A stretch of 28,950 nt of DNA from Motiliproteus sp048265065 (GTDB taxonomy: Bacteria > Pseudomonadota > Gammaproteobacteria > Pseudomonadales > Balneatricaceae): NCBI GenBank assembly GCA_048265065.1, contig JBLXCH010000034.1:1-28950 (forward strand), written 5' to 3'. Under the pieces are notes generated by a model. The model was not told the origin of the DNA. It was given only the letters and a program-made list of their open reading frames with translations, and did no database searches. The translations under genes and the position numbers were made by a program. Positions 14,687 through 23,044 of this stretch are shown here, piece by piece. Position 1 is the first letter of the stretch; each line of letters starts with the position of its first letter.

Positions 14687-16405
14687 TTACGTAATAGGCT
14701 CAATATAGCTAATAAGCAGTTGAACACTAACGCGGCCACGGAATTCATTGAGATCCAGTTTATAAACTACGTTTGCTTTTGGCGCATTGTTAGGCCATCG
14801 GTTTAAATCCACATTAAATGCGATCCCATCCAACTCTTGCGAGCTATTGGGCAATGCAAGCACCAACTTCAGATGACGCTCACCAACGATTCGTTGTGAC
14901 CGAATCTCAAACTCACCATCGAATTGTGGTTCAGGAAAATGCTGCCCCCAAGGCCCTGCATCCCGCAACATTTCAGCCATAGGCAACGTGACCTCCTCAG
15001 GCTGTAACTCTCCATCAGACTCAATGACTGCGTGAAGATCGTCCTCAGAAAGTTGACGTTTAGCTTCTGATTCAAAAGCTTTCGAAAACTCACTCAGGTG
15101 CTCTAGTTCAAGAGAAAGTCCTGCTGCCATCGCATGGCCACCAAACTTGGTCAAAATATGCGGATAACGGCTTGCTACCGCATCCAGCGCGTCACGGATA
15201 TGTAAACCAGGAATTGATCGTGCGGAGCCTTTAAGCTGGCCGTTATCGGTTTTAGCAAAGGCAATGACAGGGCGATGTAAACGATCCTTAATCCGAGAAG
15301 CAAGAATACCGATCACCCCTTCATGCCAATCAGGCTCAAACAAGCAAATAGCCGCCGGTGGTTGATCCCCTAACTCCATCTGGTCCAGCAATTTAAGGGC
15401 TTCGTCCTGCATTGAACGCTCAATCGACTTACGGTCTTGATTCAGCTCATTAAGCTGATACGCATAAGCTTGCGCTTGGGACTCATCATCAGCTAATAAA
15501 CACTCAATACCAATGGACATATCATCTAAGCGCCCTGCTGCATTCAAACGCGGGCCAATAATAAATCCCATGTCCATTGCACTAACTTTTCGATGGTCGC
15601 GACCCGCAACAGTCAGCAACGCTAAAATACCTGGCCGCGCCTTACCTGCTCTAATACGCCGTAAACCTTGCTCGACTAAAATTCGGTTATTGTGATCCAA
15701 CGGTACGACATCGGCCACGGTTCCCAGCGCAACTAAGTCCAACAAAACGGCCAAGTTAGGCTCATTTAATTGCTGCGATGAAAACCAGCTGTGTTCTTTC
15801 AGGTGACGACGAAGGGCCAGCATGACATAAAAAATAACACCGACACCACACAGGCTTTTACTGGGAAACTCACAACCATTTTGGTTTGGGTTCACGATGG
15901 CATCAGCGTTAGGCGTGCTTTCCCCAGGCAGGTGGTGATCGGTCACGACCACATCAATCCCTGCTGCTTTTGCCGCAGCAACACCATCAATGCTTGAAAT
16001 ACCATTATCTACCGTGATGATCAGCGACGGCTGGTAGCCCTTAGCGACATCGACAATTTCTGGACTAAGACCATAGCCATACTCAAACCGATTAGGGACT
16101 AGATACTGAACGTCATTGACGCCCATCATTTTAAACGCCAACAAGGCCAACGCACTGCTCGTTGCCCCATCGCAATCAAAATCACCCACAATCAAAATTC
16201 GCTGTTTTTTCATCACATGGCGACTGATGACTGCAACAGCATCGTCAATACCTTTAAGGGCATGGTAAGGCGTGAGTACCGCTAGCGAACGCTCAAGCTC
16301 GGTTTCTGATTGCACACCTCTTGCGGCATAAATTCGATTAAGCAGAGGGTGTAATTGACTTTGAAACTCTACAGTTTTTCGGCGTTGTATCTGTGGGCTA
16401 TTCAT
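14687..16405 (-). CDS. recJ: Single-stranded-DNA-specific 5'-3' exonuclease RecJ
   Basis: A 572-residue protein of normal RecJ length. DHH-superfamily motifs are in order: 'VGDFDCDGATSS' (D75, D77, D79), 'TVDNGI' (D133), 'VTDHHLPG' (D156-H157-H158) and a later Asp region 'LLDLVALGTVADVVPL'. The DHHA1 domain shows 'GGHAMAAGLSLE', and a C-terminal OB-fold follows. It degrades single-stranded DNA from 5' ends in RecF-pathway recombination, mismatch repair and fork rescue. Its start overlaps the end of the upstream YdcF-like gene by 8 bp, so the two are coupled. It is the last gene of a hom-thrC-ydcF-recJ run. Confidence 0.96.
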   Translation of the reverse strand: MNSPQIQRRKTVEFQSQLHPLLNRIYAARGVQSETELERSLAVLTPYHALKGIDDAVAVISRHVMKKQRILIVGDFDCDGATSSALALLAFKMMGVNDVQYLVPNRFEYGYGLSPEIVDVAKGYQPSLIITVDNGISSIDGVAAAKAAGIDVVVTDHHLPGESTPNADAIVNPNQNGCEFPSKSLCGVGVIFYVMLALRRHLKEHSWFSSQQLNEPNLAVLLDLVALGTVADVVPLDHNNRILVEQGLRRIRAGKARPGILALLTVAGRDHRKVSAMDMGFIIGPRLNAAGRLDDMSIGIECLLADDESQAQAYAYQLNELNQDRKSIERSMQDEALKLLDQMELGDQPPAAICLFEPDWHEGVIGILASRIKDRLHRPVIAFAKTDNGQLKGSARSIPGLHIRDALDAVASRYPHILTKFGGHAMAAGLSLELEHLSEFSKAFESEAKRQLSEDDLHAVIESDGELQPEEVTLPMAEMLRDAGPWGQHFPEPQFDGEFEIRSQRIVGERHLKLVLALPNSSQELDGIAFNVDLNRWPNNAPKANVVYKLDLNEFRGRVSVQLLISYIEPIT

Positions 16406-17234
16406 TATTGATGCGTGTAGTCTCTAATAAATCTTTTTCTGATGGGAACCAAGACGACGTTTTTCCGGTTAGCCAATAGACCGTGAGCCCTGTCCATTCA
16501 CGGATGGCCATATTTAAACTCACCAAATTATCAGCCAGACCTATGTATAACGAATCAAACTTTACTGGAGTGGACCAATAATCAACAGGGTATGGAATAA
16601 CGCTCACACCCTGTTTAGAAGAAATTCCTACCGCTCTGGGCAAATGGAATGCACTAGTCACTAACAGCCATGGCTTGTCGGTTTTCGCGATCCAGTGTTT
16701 TGAGTTCAGTACATTCTCGTAGGTATTTCGTGACTCACGCTCAAAAATAACCCGCTCACTTAATTCAATTTTAGCGAAGTACGCTTCAACAAAGTCAGCG
16801 CCTTTTTTACCTTGCTCCAGCGCTGAACCTGAACCACTAGAATACACAAACGGGAGTGTTGGATAGTGATGCAATAGCCGGTTCATCTCTAGAATCCGCT
16901 CACCCATTTCGTTTAACTCTAAACTGCCCCAAATTGAACTTCGCCCCAAATACTCCGCACCACCCAATACGATAACGCCACCTATCGCCGACTCTGCCGG
17001 GAGTTGCGGGCGCTCGAATCTTTTTTCAAGAGGACCAAACAGCCATGAAGTTAAAGGTAAGGTCGCAATCAGCCAAAGAACAAAGACAATCAGCGCAAGA
17101 AAACGGCTCGATTTCTTTTCAGGAGAACCTATAACAATAACCAGCGTTGTTAAGGTTAATAAGATCAATAACAGGGTATCTGGCTTCCCAAATACCCAGT
17201 AAAGTTTGGACAGAACAAAAAAGAGACTGTCCAT
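16398..17234 (-). CDS. YdcF/ElyC-like DUF218 membrane protein
   Basis: A 278-residue protein. Two N-terminal transmembrane helices lie at about 18-37 and 43-67, followed by a DUF218 domain at about 83-260. The domain shows 'GGVIVLGGAEYLGRSS', 'YSSGSGSALEQGKKGADF', 'ESRNTYENV' and 'WLLVTSAFHLPRAVG', where Glu and His line the usual pocket. This is the ElyC/YdcF/SanA type, linked in E. coli to envelope and peptidoglycan integrity, but the reaction is unknown. It starts 8 bp after the thrC stop and overlaps recJ by 8 bp. Confidence 0.87.
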   Translation of the reverse strand: MDSLFFVLSKLYWVFGKPDTLLLILLTLTTLVIVIGSPEKKSSRFLALIVFVLWLIATLPLTSWLFGPLEKRFERPQLPAESAIGGVIVLGGAEYLGRSSIWGSLELNEMGERILEMNRLLHHYPTLPFVYSSGSGSALEQGKKGADFVEAYFAKIELSERVIFERESRNTYENVLNSKHWIAKTDKPWLLVTSAFHLPRAVGISSKQGVSVIPYPVDYWSTPVKFDSLYIGLADNLVSLNMAIREWTGLTVYWLTGKTSSWFPSEKDLLETTRINNE

Positions 17235-17242
17235 AATGTGAG

Positions 17243-18649
17243 CTACCCTAGCGTGTCACTAATATAGCGCTGAACTCGACTGAGATCGTTATCCAGTACT
17301 TCACAGCGCTCTTCACGCTCGAATAAATCCGCAAGGTGATGCGGAAGTTCCGGCGCTTCGCAGTTAGCCTTAACCACGGCCTCTGGGAACTTCACCGGAT
17401 GTGCTGTTGCTAAAGCCACCATCGGCACACTGGCGTCTCTGCGACACTTAATCGCAGCTTCAACACCAATAGCCGTATGTGGATCAAGCAGCTCCTCAGT
17501 ACGGTCAAAGACTTCAGCAATCACTTCACAACAACGCGCATCATCCACCGCATAACTATCAAACAGCTCTCTTGCCTTGCTCAAGCGTTGAGGGTCAAGA
17601 GCAACCGTTTCAGTGCTCATTTTATCCATCAGCTCGCTAATCGCCTGACCGTCGCGATCATAAAGATCAAACAACAAACGCTCGAAGTTACTGGACACCA
17701 TAATATCCATGCTTGGCGACAAAGTACGTTGCAGAGGCTGCTTAGAGTAATCATTCTGACTAATGCAGCGATGCAGTATGTCATTGGTATTTGTTGCGAC
17801 AACTAACTGCTGAATCGGTAAACCCATACCTTTGGCAAGATACCCGGCGAAAATATCACCAAAGTTACCAGTCGGTACTGAGAACGCCAGTTCACGATTA
17901 GGGCCACCCAACGAAAGTGAGGCATGGAAGTAATAAACGATCTGAGCCATGATTCGTGCCCAGTTGATCGAGTTAACAGCGACCAAGCGTCGGCCATTTA
18001 GAAACGACTGATCAGCAAAGCTTTGCTTAACCATCTGCTGGCAATCATCAAAGTTACCTTTGACTGCAATGTTGTGGATATTTTCGCCAAAGATGGTGGT
18101 CATCTGCTTCCGTTGCACGTCTGAGACGCGCTCATGAGGGTGCAGAATAAAAATATCAACTTGATCACAACGTCGACAGCCTTCAATAGCGGCAGAGCCA
18201 GTATCACCAGAAGTGGCCCCCATGATAACCACACGCTCATTACGCTTTTTCAGAACGTAATCCAATAAACGACCGAGTAATTGCAGGGCAAAGTCTTTAA
18301 ACGCCAGTGTTGGCCCTTGAAACAGCTCCATCACCCAAAGGTTAGTATCTAACTGTTTTAAGGGCGCAACAGCGTTGTGCGCAAAAACAGGGTTCTCACC
18401 AGTAACACCGTAAGTTTCATCAATTAAACGATGAAAATCAGCCTCGGGAATTGAATCGCCGACGAAAGGAGTAATCACTTTCTTTGCCAGTTCTGCATAA
18501 GACAAACCGGCCCATGAGGCGATTTCTTCTTTACTAAACTTCGGCAACTCTTCTGGCACATAAAGGCCACCGTCTGACGCTAAACCGGCAAGTAAGACTT
18601 CTTCAAAACTCAACGCGGGCGCTTGGCCCCGTGTAGAGATATAACGCAT
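17243..18649 (-). CDS. thrC: Threonine synthase
   Basis: A 468-residue PLP enzyme converting O-phospho-homoserine to threonine. The PLP lysine is Lys118 in 'GPTLAFKDFALQ'. 'MGATSGDTGSAAIEGC' is the phosphate-binding glycine/serine loop, and 'VAVNSINWARIMAQIVYYF' is typical of the longer proteobacterial ThrC. The length is normal. It follows hom by 40 bp and precedes the DUF218 gene by 8 bp, so hom-thrC are co-transcribed. No homoserine kinase (thrB) is in the window, so it must lie elsewhere. Confidence 0.97.
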   Translation of the reverse strand: MRYISTRGQAPALSFEEVLLAGLASDGGLYVPEELPKFSKEEIASWAGLSYAELAKKVITPFVGDSIPEADFHRLIDETYGVTGENPVFAHNAVAPLKQLDTNLWVMELFQGPTLAFKDFALQLLGRLLDYVLKKRNERVVIMGATSGDTGSAAIEGCRRCDQVDIFILHPHERVSDVQRKQMTTIFGENIHNIAVKGNFDDCQQMVKQSFADQSFLNGRRLVAVNSINWARIMAQIVYYFHASLSLGGPNRELAFSVPTGNFGDIFAGYLAKGMGLPIQQLVVATNTNDILHRCISQNDYSKQPLQRTLSPSMDIMVSSNFERLLFDLYDRDGQAISELMDKMSTETVALDPQRLSKARELFDSYAVDDARCCEVIAEVFDRTEELLDPHTAIGVEAAIKCRRDASVPMVALATAHPVKFPEAVVKANCEAPELPHHLADLFEREERCEVLDNDLSRVQRYISDTLG

Positions 18650-18689
18650 GGGAATCCCTTTAATTCGGATCTACTGGCATTAATAAAAC

Positions 18690-20000
18690 TTAGTTAGCAT
18701 CCAACTGTTCAACACGGATGCGAGTCACTTTTCCGCAAATATCATCAAGCTGCTCAATTTCAGCAAGCGCTGCATTCATGTATTTTTCCTGAATTTCATG
18801 AGTCAAGATGATAATCGGCACATAGTCACCACGTGTTCCTTTCTGCAATATTGAGTCAATACTGATACCTTGCTGAGAAAGAATACGAGTGATATCTGAA
18901 AGCACACCTGGATGATCGGCCGCTTGCATACGCAAATAATACCCTGTGGTGATTTCTTCCACTGGCATTACGGGTGTATCAACAATTTCAGAGGGTTGGA
19001 ATGCTAACGACGGCACACGGTTCTCTTGACCAGCAGACAGGCTACGCGCAACGTCAACCAAGTCAGCGATGACTGCAGAAGCGGTTGGCTCACTGCCAGC
19101 CCCTGCGCCATAGTATAGTGTTGGACCGACCGCATCAGCCTGTACCAATACGGCATTCATCACACCATCAACATTCGCCAACAGACGTTTTTCAGGAATC
19201 AACGTCGGGTGCACGCGCAACTCAATACCTTGTTTAGTCCGTCGAGAAACCCCTAAGTGCTTAATTCGATAACCTAACTCTTCAGCATACGAAACATCTT
19301 CAGGCGAAATTTCACTAATACCTTCGGTGTACGCTCGTTCAAACTGCAAAGGAATACCAAATGCTAAAGAGGCCATGATGGTTAACTTATGGGCTGCATC
19401 AATACCTTCAACATCAAAAGTGGGATCTGCTTCAGCATAACCAAGCTCTTGGGCTTCTTTGAGAACATCCTCAAATGCGCGACCTTTTTCTTTCATCTCG
19501 GTCAAAATAAAGTTGCCGGTACCATTGATAATACCCGCCAGCCATTCAACTTTGTTGGCACTCAACCCTTCACGGATCGCCTTGATAATAGGAATACCAC
19601 CGGCAACAGAAGCTTCAAACGCTACGCTAACATTGTGTTTTTCGGCAGCGGCAAAAATTTCGTTGCCATGAACGGCAATCAGCGCTTTGTTGGCCGTAAC
19701 CACATGCTTGCCGTTTTCAATGGCCGTCATGACAACATCTTTAGCTAGCGTGTATCCACCGATCAACTCGACCACGACATCAACTTCAGGGTGGCGAGCC
19801 ACTTCTAACGCATCGCGGCTAACAACCACTTCGCTGGTATCACACTCAGGATTGTCATGCAGCGTAGCAACATGCGATACACGAATTTCACGGCCTGCTC
19901 GGCGTTGTATTTCTTCCGCATTACGCTTCAGAACATTGAAAGTACCGCCACCGACAGTACCAAGACCACAGATTCCGACGTTTACTGGTTTTAAACCCAT
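18690..20000 (-). CDS. hom: Homoserine dehydrogenase with C-terminal ACT domain
   Basis: A 436-residue monofunctional enzyme. The NAD(P)-binding motif GLGTVGGGT is near the N-terminus, in 'VNVGICGLGTVGGGTFNVL'. The catalytic domain shows 'VTANKALIAVHGNEIFAAA', 'GGIPIIKAIREGLSANKVEW', 'GIINGTGNFILTEM' and 'ADPTFDVEGIDAAHKLTI'. A C-terminal ACT domain at about 355-430 ('YLRMQAADHPGVLSDITRIL') should bind threonine for feedback control. ATG at 19998-20000 has AAAGGT upstream and is preferred over an in-frame GTG 30 bp earlier. Two mutually exclusive short hairpins lie in its leader (20023-20045). Confidence 0.96.
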   Translation of the reverse strand: MGLKPVNVGICGLGTVGGGTFNVLKRNAEEIQRRAGREIRVSHVATLHDNPECDTSEVVVSRDALEVARHPEVDVVVELIGGYTLAKDVVMTAIENGKHVVTANKALIAVHGNEIFAAAEKHNVSVAFEASVAGGIPIIKAIREGLSANKVEWLAGIINGTGNFILTEMKEKGRAFEDVLKEAQELGYAEADPTFDVEGIDAAHKLTIMASLAFGIPLQFERAYTEGISEISPEDVSYAEELGYRIKHLGVSRRTKQGIELRVHPTLIPEKRLLANVDGVMNAVLVQADAVGPTLYYGAGAGSEPTASAVIADLVDVARSLSAGQENRVPSLAFQPSEIVDTPVMPVEEITTGYYLRMQAADHPGVLSDITRILSQQGISIDSILQKGTRGDYVPIIILTHEIQEKYMNAALAEIEQLDDICGKVTRIRVEQLDAN

Positions 20001-20022
20001 TATCAAACCTTTGACAGACAAA

Positions 20023-20045
20023 GTAAGCACCGCTTACAACAAGCG
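20023..20045. repeat. Two overlapping inverted repeats in the hom leader
   Basis: GTAAGC-ACC-GCTTAC (20023-20037) and CGCTT-ACAAC-AAGCG (20031-20045) share bases and so form alternative hairpins, 23 bp before the hom ATG. A regulatory role is speculative. Confidence 0.35.
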
Positions 20046-20102
20046 ATCTTAAATTAAAAAATGGGCGACATTGTAACAAAGAAAGTGATCATGAGGTGAG
20101 CA

Positions 20103-20179
20103 GATAGCGAGTTTTTTCTTTATCTATTACGGAATAGTTGAAGCGCCCTTCCTTGCGATCAGAGGTGCTACATACAACA
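20103..20179. repeat. 77-bp sequence duplicated across the gap, copy 1
   Basis: The last 77 bases before the N run are identical to the first 77 bases after it. An exact suffix-prefix overlap of 77 bp points to two contigs sharing one assembler k-mer rather than a biological repeat. Confidence 0.9.
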
Positions 20180-20279
20180 NNNNNNNNNNNNNNNNNNNNN
20201 NNNNNNNNNNNNNNNNNNNNNNNNNNNNNNNNNNNNNNNNNNNNNNNNNNNNNNNNNNNNNNNNNNNNNNNNNNNNNNN
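20180..20279. other. Assembly gap of 100 N
   Basis: Exactly 100 unknown bases lie in the hom-HDOD intergenic region. Given the identical 77-bp flanks, the true gap is probably absent or negative. The real intergenic distance may be about 381 bp rather than 558. Confidence 0.98.
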
Positions 20280-20356
20280 GATAGCGAGTTTTTTCTTTAT
20301 CTATTACGGAATAGTTGAAGCGCCCTTCCTTGCGATCAGAGGTGCTACATACAACA
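20280..20356. repeat. 77-bp sequence duplicated across the gap, copy 2
   Basis: Identical to 20103-20179. It is probably the same genomic copy, represented twice by the scaffolding. Confidence 0.9.
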
Positions 20357-20360
20357 CTCC

Positions 20361-20438
20361 GAAGCGATAACTGTAGAAGCGATAACTGTAGAAACGATGA
20401 ATTGCAGAAGCGATGAATTACAGAAGCGATGAATTGAT
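20361..20438. repeat. 15/16-bp tandem repeat, five units
   Basis: Two identical GAAGCGATAACTGTA units (20361-20375, 20376-20390) are followed by three 16-bp variants on the theme GAAGCGATGAATTACA (20391-20406, 20407-20422, 20423-20438). The array begins 4 bp after the 77-bp overlap and may be why the assembly broke. It lies between hom and the HDOD gene, upstream of the latter's promoter region. Confidence 0.85.
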
Positions 20439-20558
20439 GTATATCAGCATAATTTTAGTTATCGCTATTCTCGTCTAATTTGTGGGAGCAAAATACAGAA
20501 TAAGACGTCCAATCTTGCACATCGAGTCTATCCTCACTATTTAACGAAAGGATTTTGA

Positions 20559-21797
20559 GTGTCTGTTCCGGCCATAAACCCTAATACCAACATAGCCCAC
20601 TGCCTATTGCTCGACACGCAGAGCGAACTCACTGAGCTATCGACAGACCTTCGTAAGATAGGTGGCTGGCAGCTCACTGTAACAACGAGTGCTGACCAGT
20701 TTATTCAGCTAATTACTCAGCAGAAATACGATATTGCGCTGATCGCAACAACGGATGCAATGAGTTGCAATCGCGCCTTTACTGCAACGGCAACCCAACA
20801 ACCTGAATCTATTCGAGTGATTGTCGATCGCCAACGCCGACCAAACAGCCAGCTTAACCATCTCGCTGAATTAGCCCATTACTGGCTAGGCTCCACCGAG
20901 TCTATTGCTTCATTTACAGAAAAAACCACACGCATGGTTAAGCTCAGTCGCCTCGTGCATAAAACCAAAACCCGTGAATATGTAAACTCCCTAGGCAAAC
21001 TTCCATCGCCGCCCAAAGTTTACCAAGAGCTGTCTACTGCATTAAGTTCAGAGCGCAGTAATGCAAAAGAAATTGGCAAAATCATCAGCGAAGACCCTGC
21101 GTTAGCCGTTAAAGTTCTTAAGGTCGTCAACTCTGCTTATTTCGGCCTAGGCCGACAAATCAGCAACATTCAAGAAGCGGTAACGTTACTGGGTGTACGA
21201 ACGCTGCGTTCACTCTCCATCTCCGGCCAGCTCCTTAACCAATACCCTCAACATCGAAATTGGTCTTATTTTTCGTTTGAAGCAATGAACAAGCGCTCGG
21301 TTATTGTCGCTCGTTTAGCGCAGCACATTTGCCTCGATCTCAAACAAGACGCGACCGTTGCTGACCAAGCGTTTATTGGCGGCTTATTGCATGATTTAGG
21401 GATGTTGATTTTCGCGTCACAAGACAGTGACAGCTACCGAAAGATTATGGTCAAGTCGGCACAAACACAAACTCATGTTTGTATCGTCGAAAAAGAAATG
21501 CTTGGGATTTTTCATGGTGAGATTGCCGCTTACCTACTCACACAATGGAAACTTCCTCCCGCGGTTGCGGAAGCGGTCTTACTCCATCACACCCCGCAAT
21601 TGGGCATTTCAAAAGAGCTATCCCCTCTCGCTGCGGTTCATATTGCTGATGCATTAATCCCAGAAATAACCACTGAAATTGGCGCATTAATCGGCAACCA
21701 GCTGCATGCCTCTTACGTGAAAGCATTACAGCTCGACGACCATATCGATAGTTGGAAAAAGCAAGCTCAGAAAATGTTTGATGAAGCCCAGCTATAA
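20559..21797 (+). CDS. HDOD-domain signalling protein with pseudo-receiver N-terminus
   Basis: A 412-residue protein starting at GTG, preceded by AAAGGA. Residues about 13-130 look like a receiver fold: Asp19 lies in the first strand and 'KYDIALIATTD' in the third. The phospho-acceptor position is Ala63, so phosphorylation is unlikely. The HDOD domain spans about 145-345, with 'LPSPPKVYQELSTAL', 'EDPALAVKVLKVVNSAYFG' and 'GGLLHDLGMLIFA'. HDOD proteins act in signal relay and motility control; no enzymatic activity is implied. A T6 run at 21814-21819, after a short GCCC/GGGC pairing, could be its terminator. Confidence 0.88.
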   Translation: MSVPAINPNTNIAHCLLLDTQSELTELSTDLRKIGGWQLTVTTSADQFIQLITQQKYDIALIATTDAMSCNRAFTATATQQPESIRVIVDRQRRPNSQLNHLAELAHYWLGSTESIASFTEKTTRMVKLSRLVHKTKTREYVNSLGKLPSPPKVYQELSTALSSERSNAKEIGKIISEDPALAVKVLKVVNSAYFGLGRQISNIQEAVTLLGVRTLRSLSISGQLLNQYPQHRNWSYFSFEAMNKRSVIVARLAQHICLDLKQDATVADQAFIGGLLHDLGMLIFASQDSDSYRKIMVKSAQTQTHVCIVEKEMLGIFHGEIAAYLLTQWKLPPAVAEAVLLHHTPQLGISKELSPLAAVHIADALIPEITTEIGALIGNQLHASYVKALQLDDHIDSWKKQAQKMFDEAQL

Positions 21798-21866
21798 CCT
21801 TTCCGGGCAGTAATTTTTTGCACGATAGTAGCCTACAAATGACTACCAGCGTGGAGATTGAGCCTC

Positions 21867-22274
21867 TTAAAAAGCGACACACAGCCCTTGCAAGCTTAGC
21901 TTTACCTCAGGTGAGGTGTGTCGTATAGCACGAAACTCTAATGAGTCTGGCGTTACACTAAACGTTGCTTTATCGACTCCTCCCATCACCGGGTTCGGTG
22001 TCTCCCGCGTCAACAGAACACGCTCAGCGTCAGCCGCAAGCTGATAAACCAAACCGTCAACAAATGCTTCGCCGGTTGCAACATCCCATGATAGGTCGTA
22101 ACTGCAACGCTGTTCTGGACACTGACGCTGACTCGGCTCGATGAACGGCGCCTCATAGGTCACCTCAGTGTACGCACAGCGCAACTGAACCACATCGGCC
22201 AATGCACTGGTACTGCCAAGGACAGTAAAGCTTGTAAGGGCCGAAGCGATAACACCTGGAAAGATATTTCTCAT
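21867..22274 (-). CDS. Unrecognised secreted protein with four cysteines
   Basis: A 135-residue protein that I do not recognise. It has a plausible Sec signal peptide of about 26 residues, ending 'STSALA' before Asp. The mature part is beta-rich and carries four cysteines: Cys33, Cys52 and Cys57 ('QCPEQRC') and a Cys near the C-terminus ('GLCVAF'). This suggests one or two disulfides and a periplasmic or secreted location. It converges with the HDOD gene, 69 bp between stops. AGGT upstream of ATG serves as a weak ribosome-binding site. Confidence 0.75.
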   Translation of the reverse strand: MRNIFPGVIASALTSFTVLGSTSALADVVQLRCAYTEVTYEAPFIEPSQRQCPEQRCSYDLSWDVATGEAFVDGLVYQLAADAERVLLTRETPNPVMGGVDKATFSVTPDSLEFRAIRHTSPEVKLSLQGLCVAF

Positions 22275-22420
22275 TGCGAAAGACCTACTCTCTTCATCTT
22301 TTTCAACATTAAAAGATCTTCCCTCAGTCGCTCCTTAGGCGCAAGAAAAGAATACTGAGACATATCAAGGGATAACTCATGATAGGTATTTTAAAAAGAG
22401 CGAGGCTAGCTAGAACCTCA

Positions 22421-22469
22421 AGCTGTTAGGTTAACCTAGGCTAGTAGGTTAAAAGGCTAGTAGGTTAAC
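22421..22469. repeat. 16-bp tandem repeat, about three units
   Basis: AGGCTAGTAGGTTAAA (22438-22453) and AGGCTAGTAGGTTAAC (22454-22469) differ at the last base only. A diverged unit AGCTGTTAGGTTAACCT (22421-22437) precedes them. The array lies just beyond the stop codon of the next gene on the - strand. The rest of 22275-22420 holds nothing I can name. Confidence 0.8.
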
Positions 22470-22475
22470 AAGCTA

Positions 22476-22796
22476 TTAATGCATAACATGCAGCTCTTCT
22501 GCTCTGACCTGCCAAAACACATTCACCGCCGCCTCAGGCACCGAACCATAGCCCCTAGCGCGGAGTAAATGGAATATTTTTGCCGGGGTATAGCTATCAC
22601 CATGGCGCCAAAACGGGTTCCAAAACAAATACTTCCCATTAAGGTCAATATAGTTAACAAAGAAGCGATCAAAACTAACGCCCAGAGTGAGGCAGCGATC
22701 TACGAGATGTGTGAATTGTTGAAAACGGTCTTCATCCGCTACCAAAGGGTTGGCATATTCAACAGTAGATAAAAGTGGGTACTTTGGTGTGTGCAT
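22476..22796 (-). CDS. Unrecognised 106-residue protein
   Basis: I do not recognise this protein. It is rich in aromatic residues ('FFVNYIDLNGKYLFWNPFWR') and has no signal peptide, transmembrane helix or cysteine motif. GGAGGG at good spacing precedes the ATG, which is strong support for translation. It stands alone, 201 bp from the secreted protein gene and 248 bp from fhs, all on the - strand. It is probably a cytosolic, lineage-restricted small protein. Confidence 0.7.
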   Translation of the reverse strand: MHTPKYPLLSTVEYANPLVADEDRFQQFTHLVDRCLTLGVSFDRFFVNYIDLNGKYLFWNPFWRHGDSYTPAKIFHLLRARGYGSVPEAAVNVFWQVRAEELHVMH

Positions 22797-22969
22797 GCTC
22801 CCTCCATGGAACTGTCGCCGCTGGCTGTTCGGTAAAACGATCAGCCATAGCTATAAAACAATGATGCAACAAAATCGAGTCAGTCACTGATGATTGTAGA
22901 CTAAACCACCTAACGGTAAAAAAGAACCTCTAAAGACTTCCTTTCCAACCTTGCATGCGACTAATCACT

Positions 22970-23003
22970 GAAGACACAGACCACGAGTACAGCCTGTGTC
23001 TTC
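22970..23003. terminator. Hairpin downstream of fhs
   Basis: A perfect 10-bp stem (GAAGACACAG / CTGTGTCTTC) with a 14-nt loop lies about 40 bp beyond the fhs stop. The T-rich flank (TATTTTCT) is on the + side, although fhs is on the - strand, so a bidirectional or stabilising role is possible. The rest of 22797-23044 shows nothing else. Confidence 0.55.
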
Positions 23004-23044
23004 TATTTTCTAACAAGTTATTACTAGAGTTTAGAACAAACCCA

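Noticed and set aside
20103..20356. The 77-bp duplication as an insertion-sequence end or attachment-site repeat
   Set aside because: The copies touch the N run exactly on both sides and their length equals a common assembler k-mer; no mobile-element gene is nearby.
20361..20438. CRISPR array
   Set aside because: Units are contiguous 15-16 bp repeats with no spacers and no cas genes nearby.
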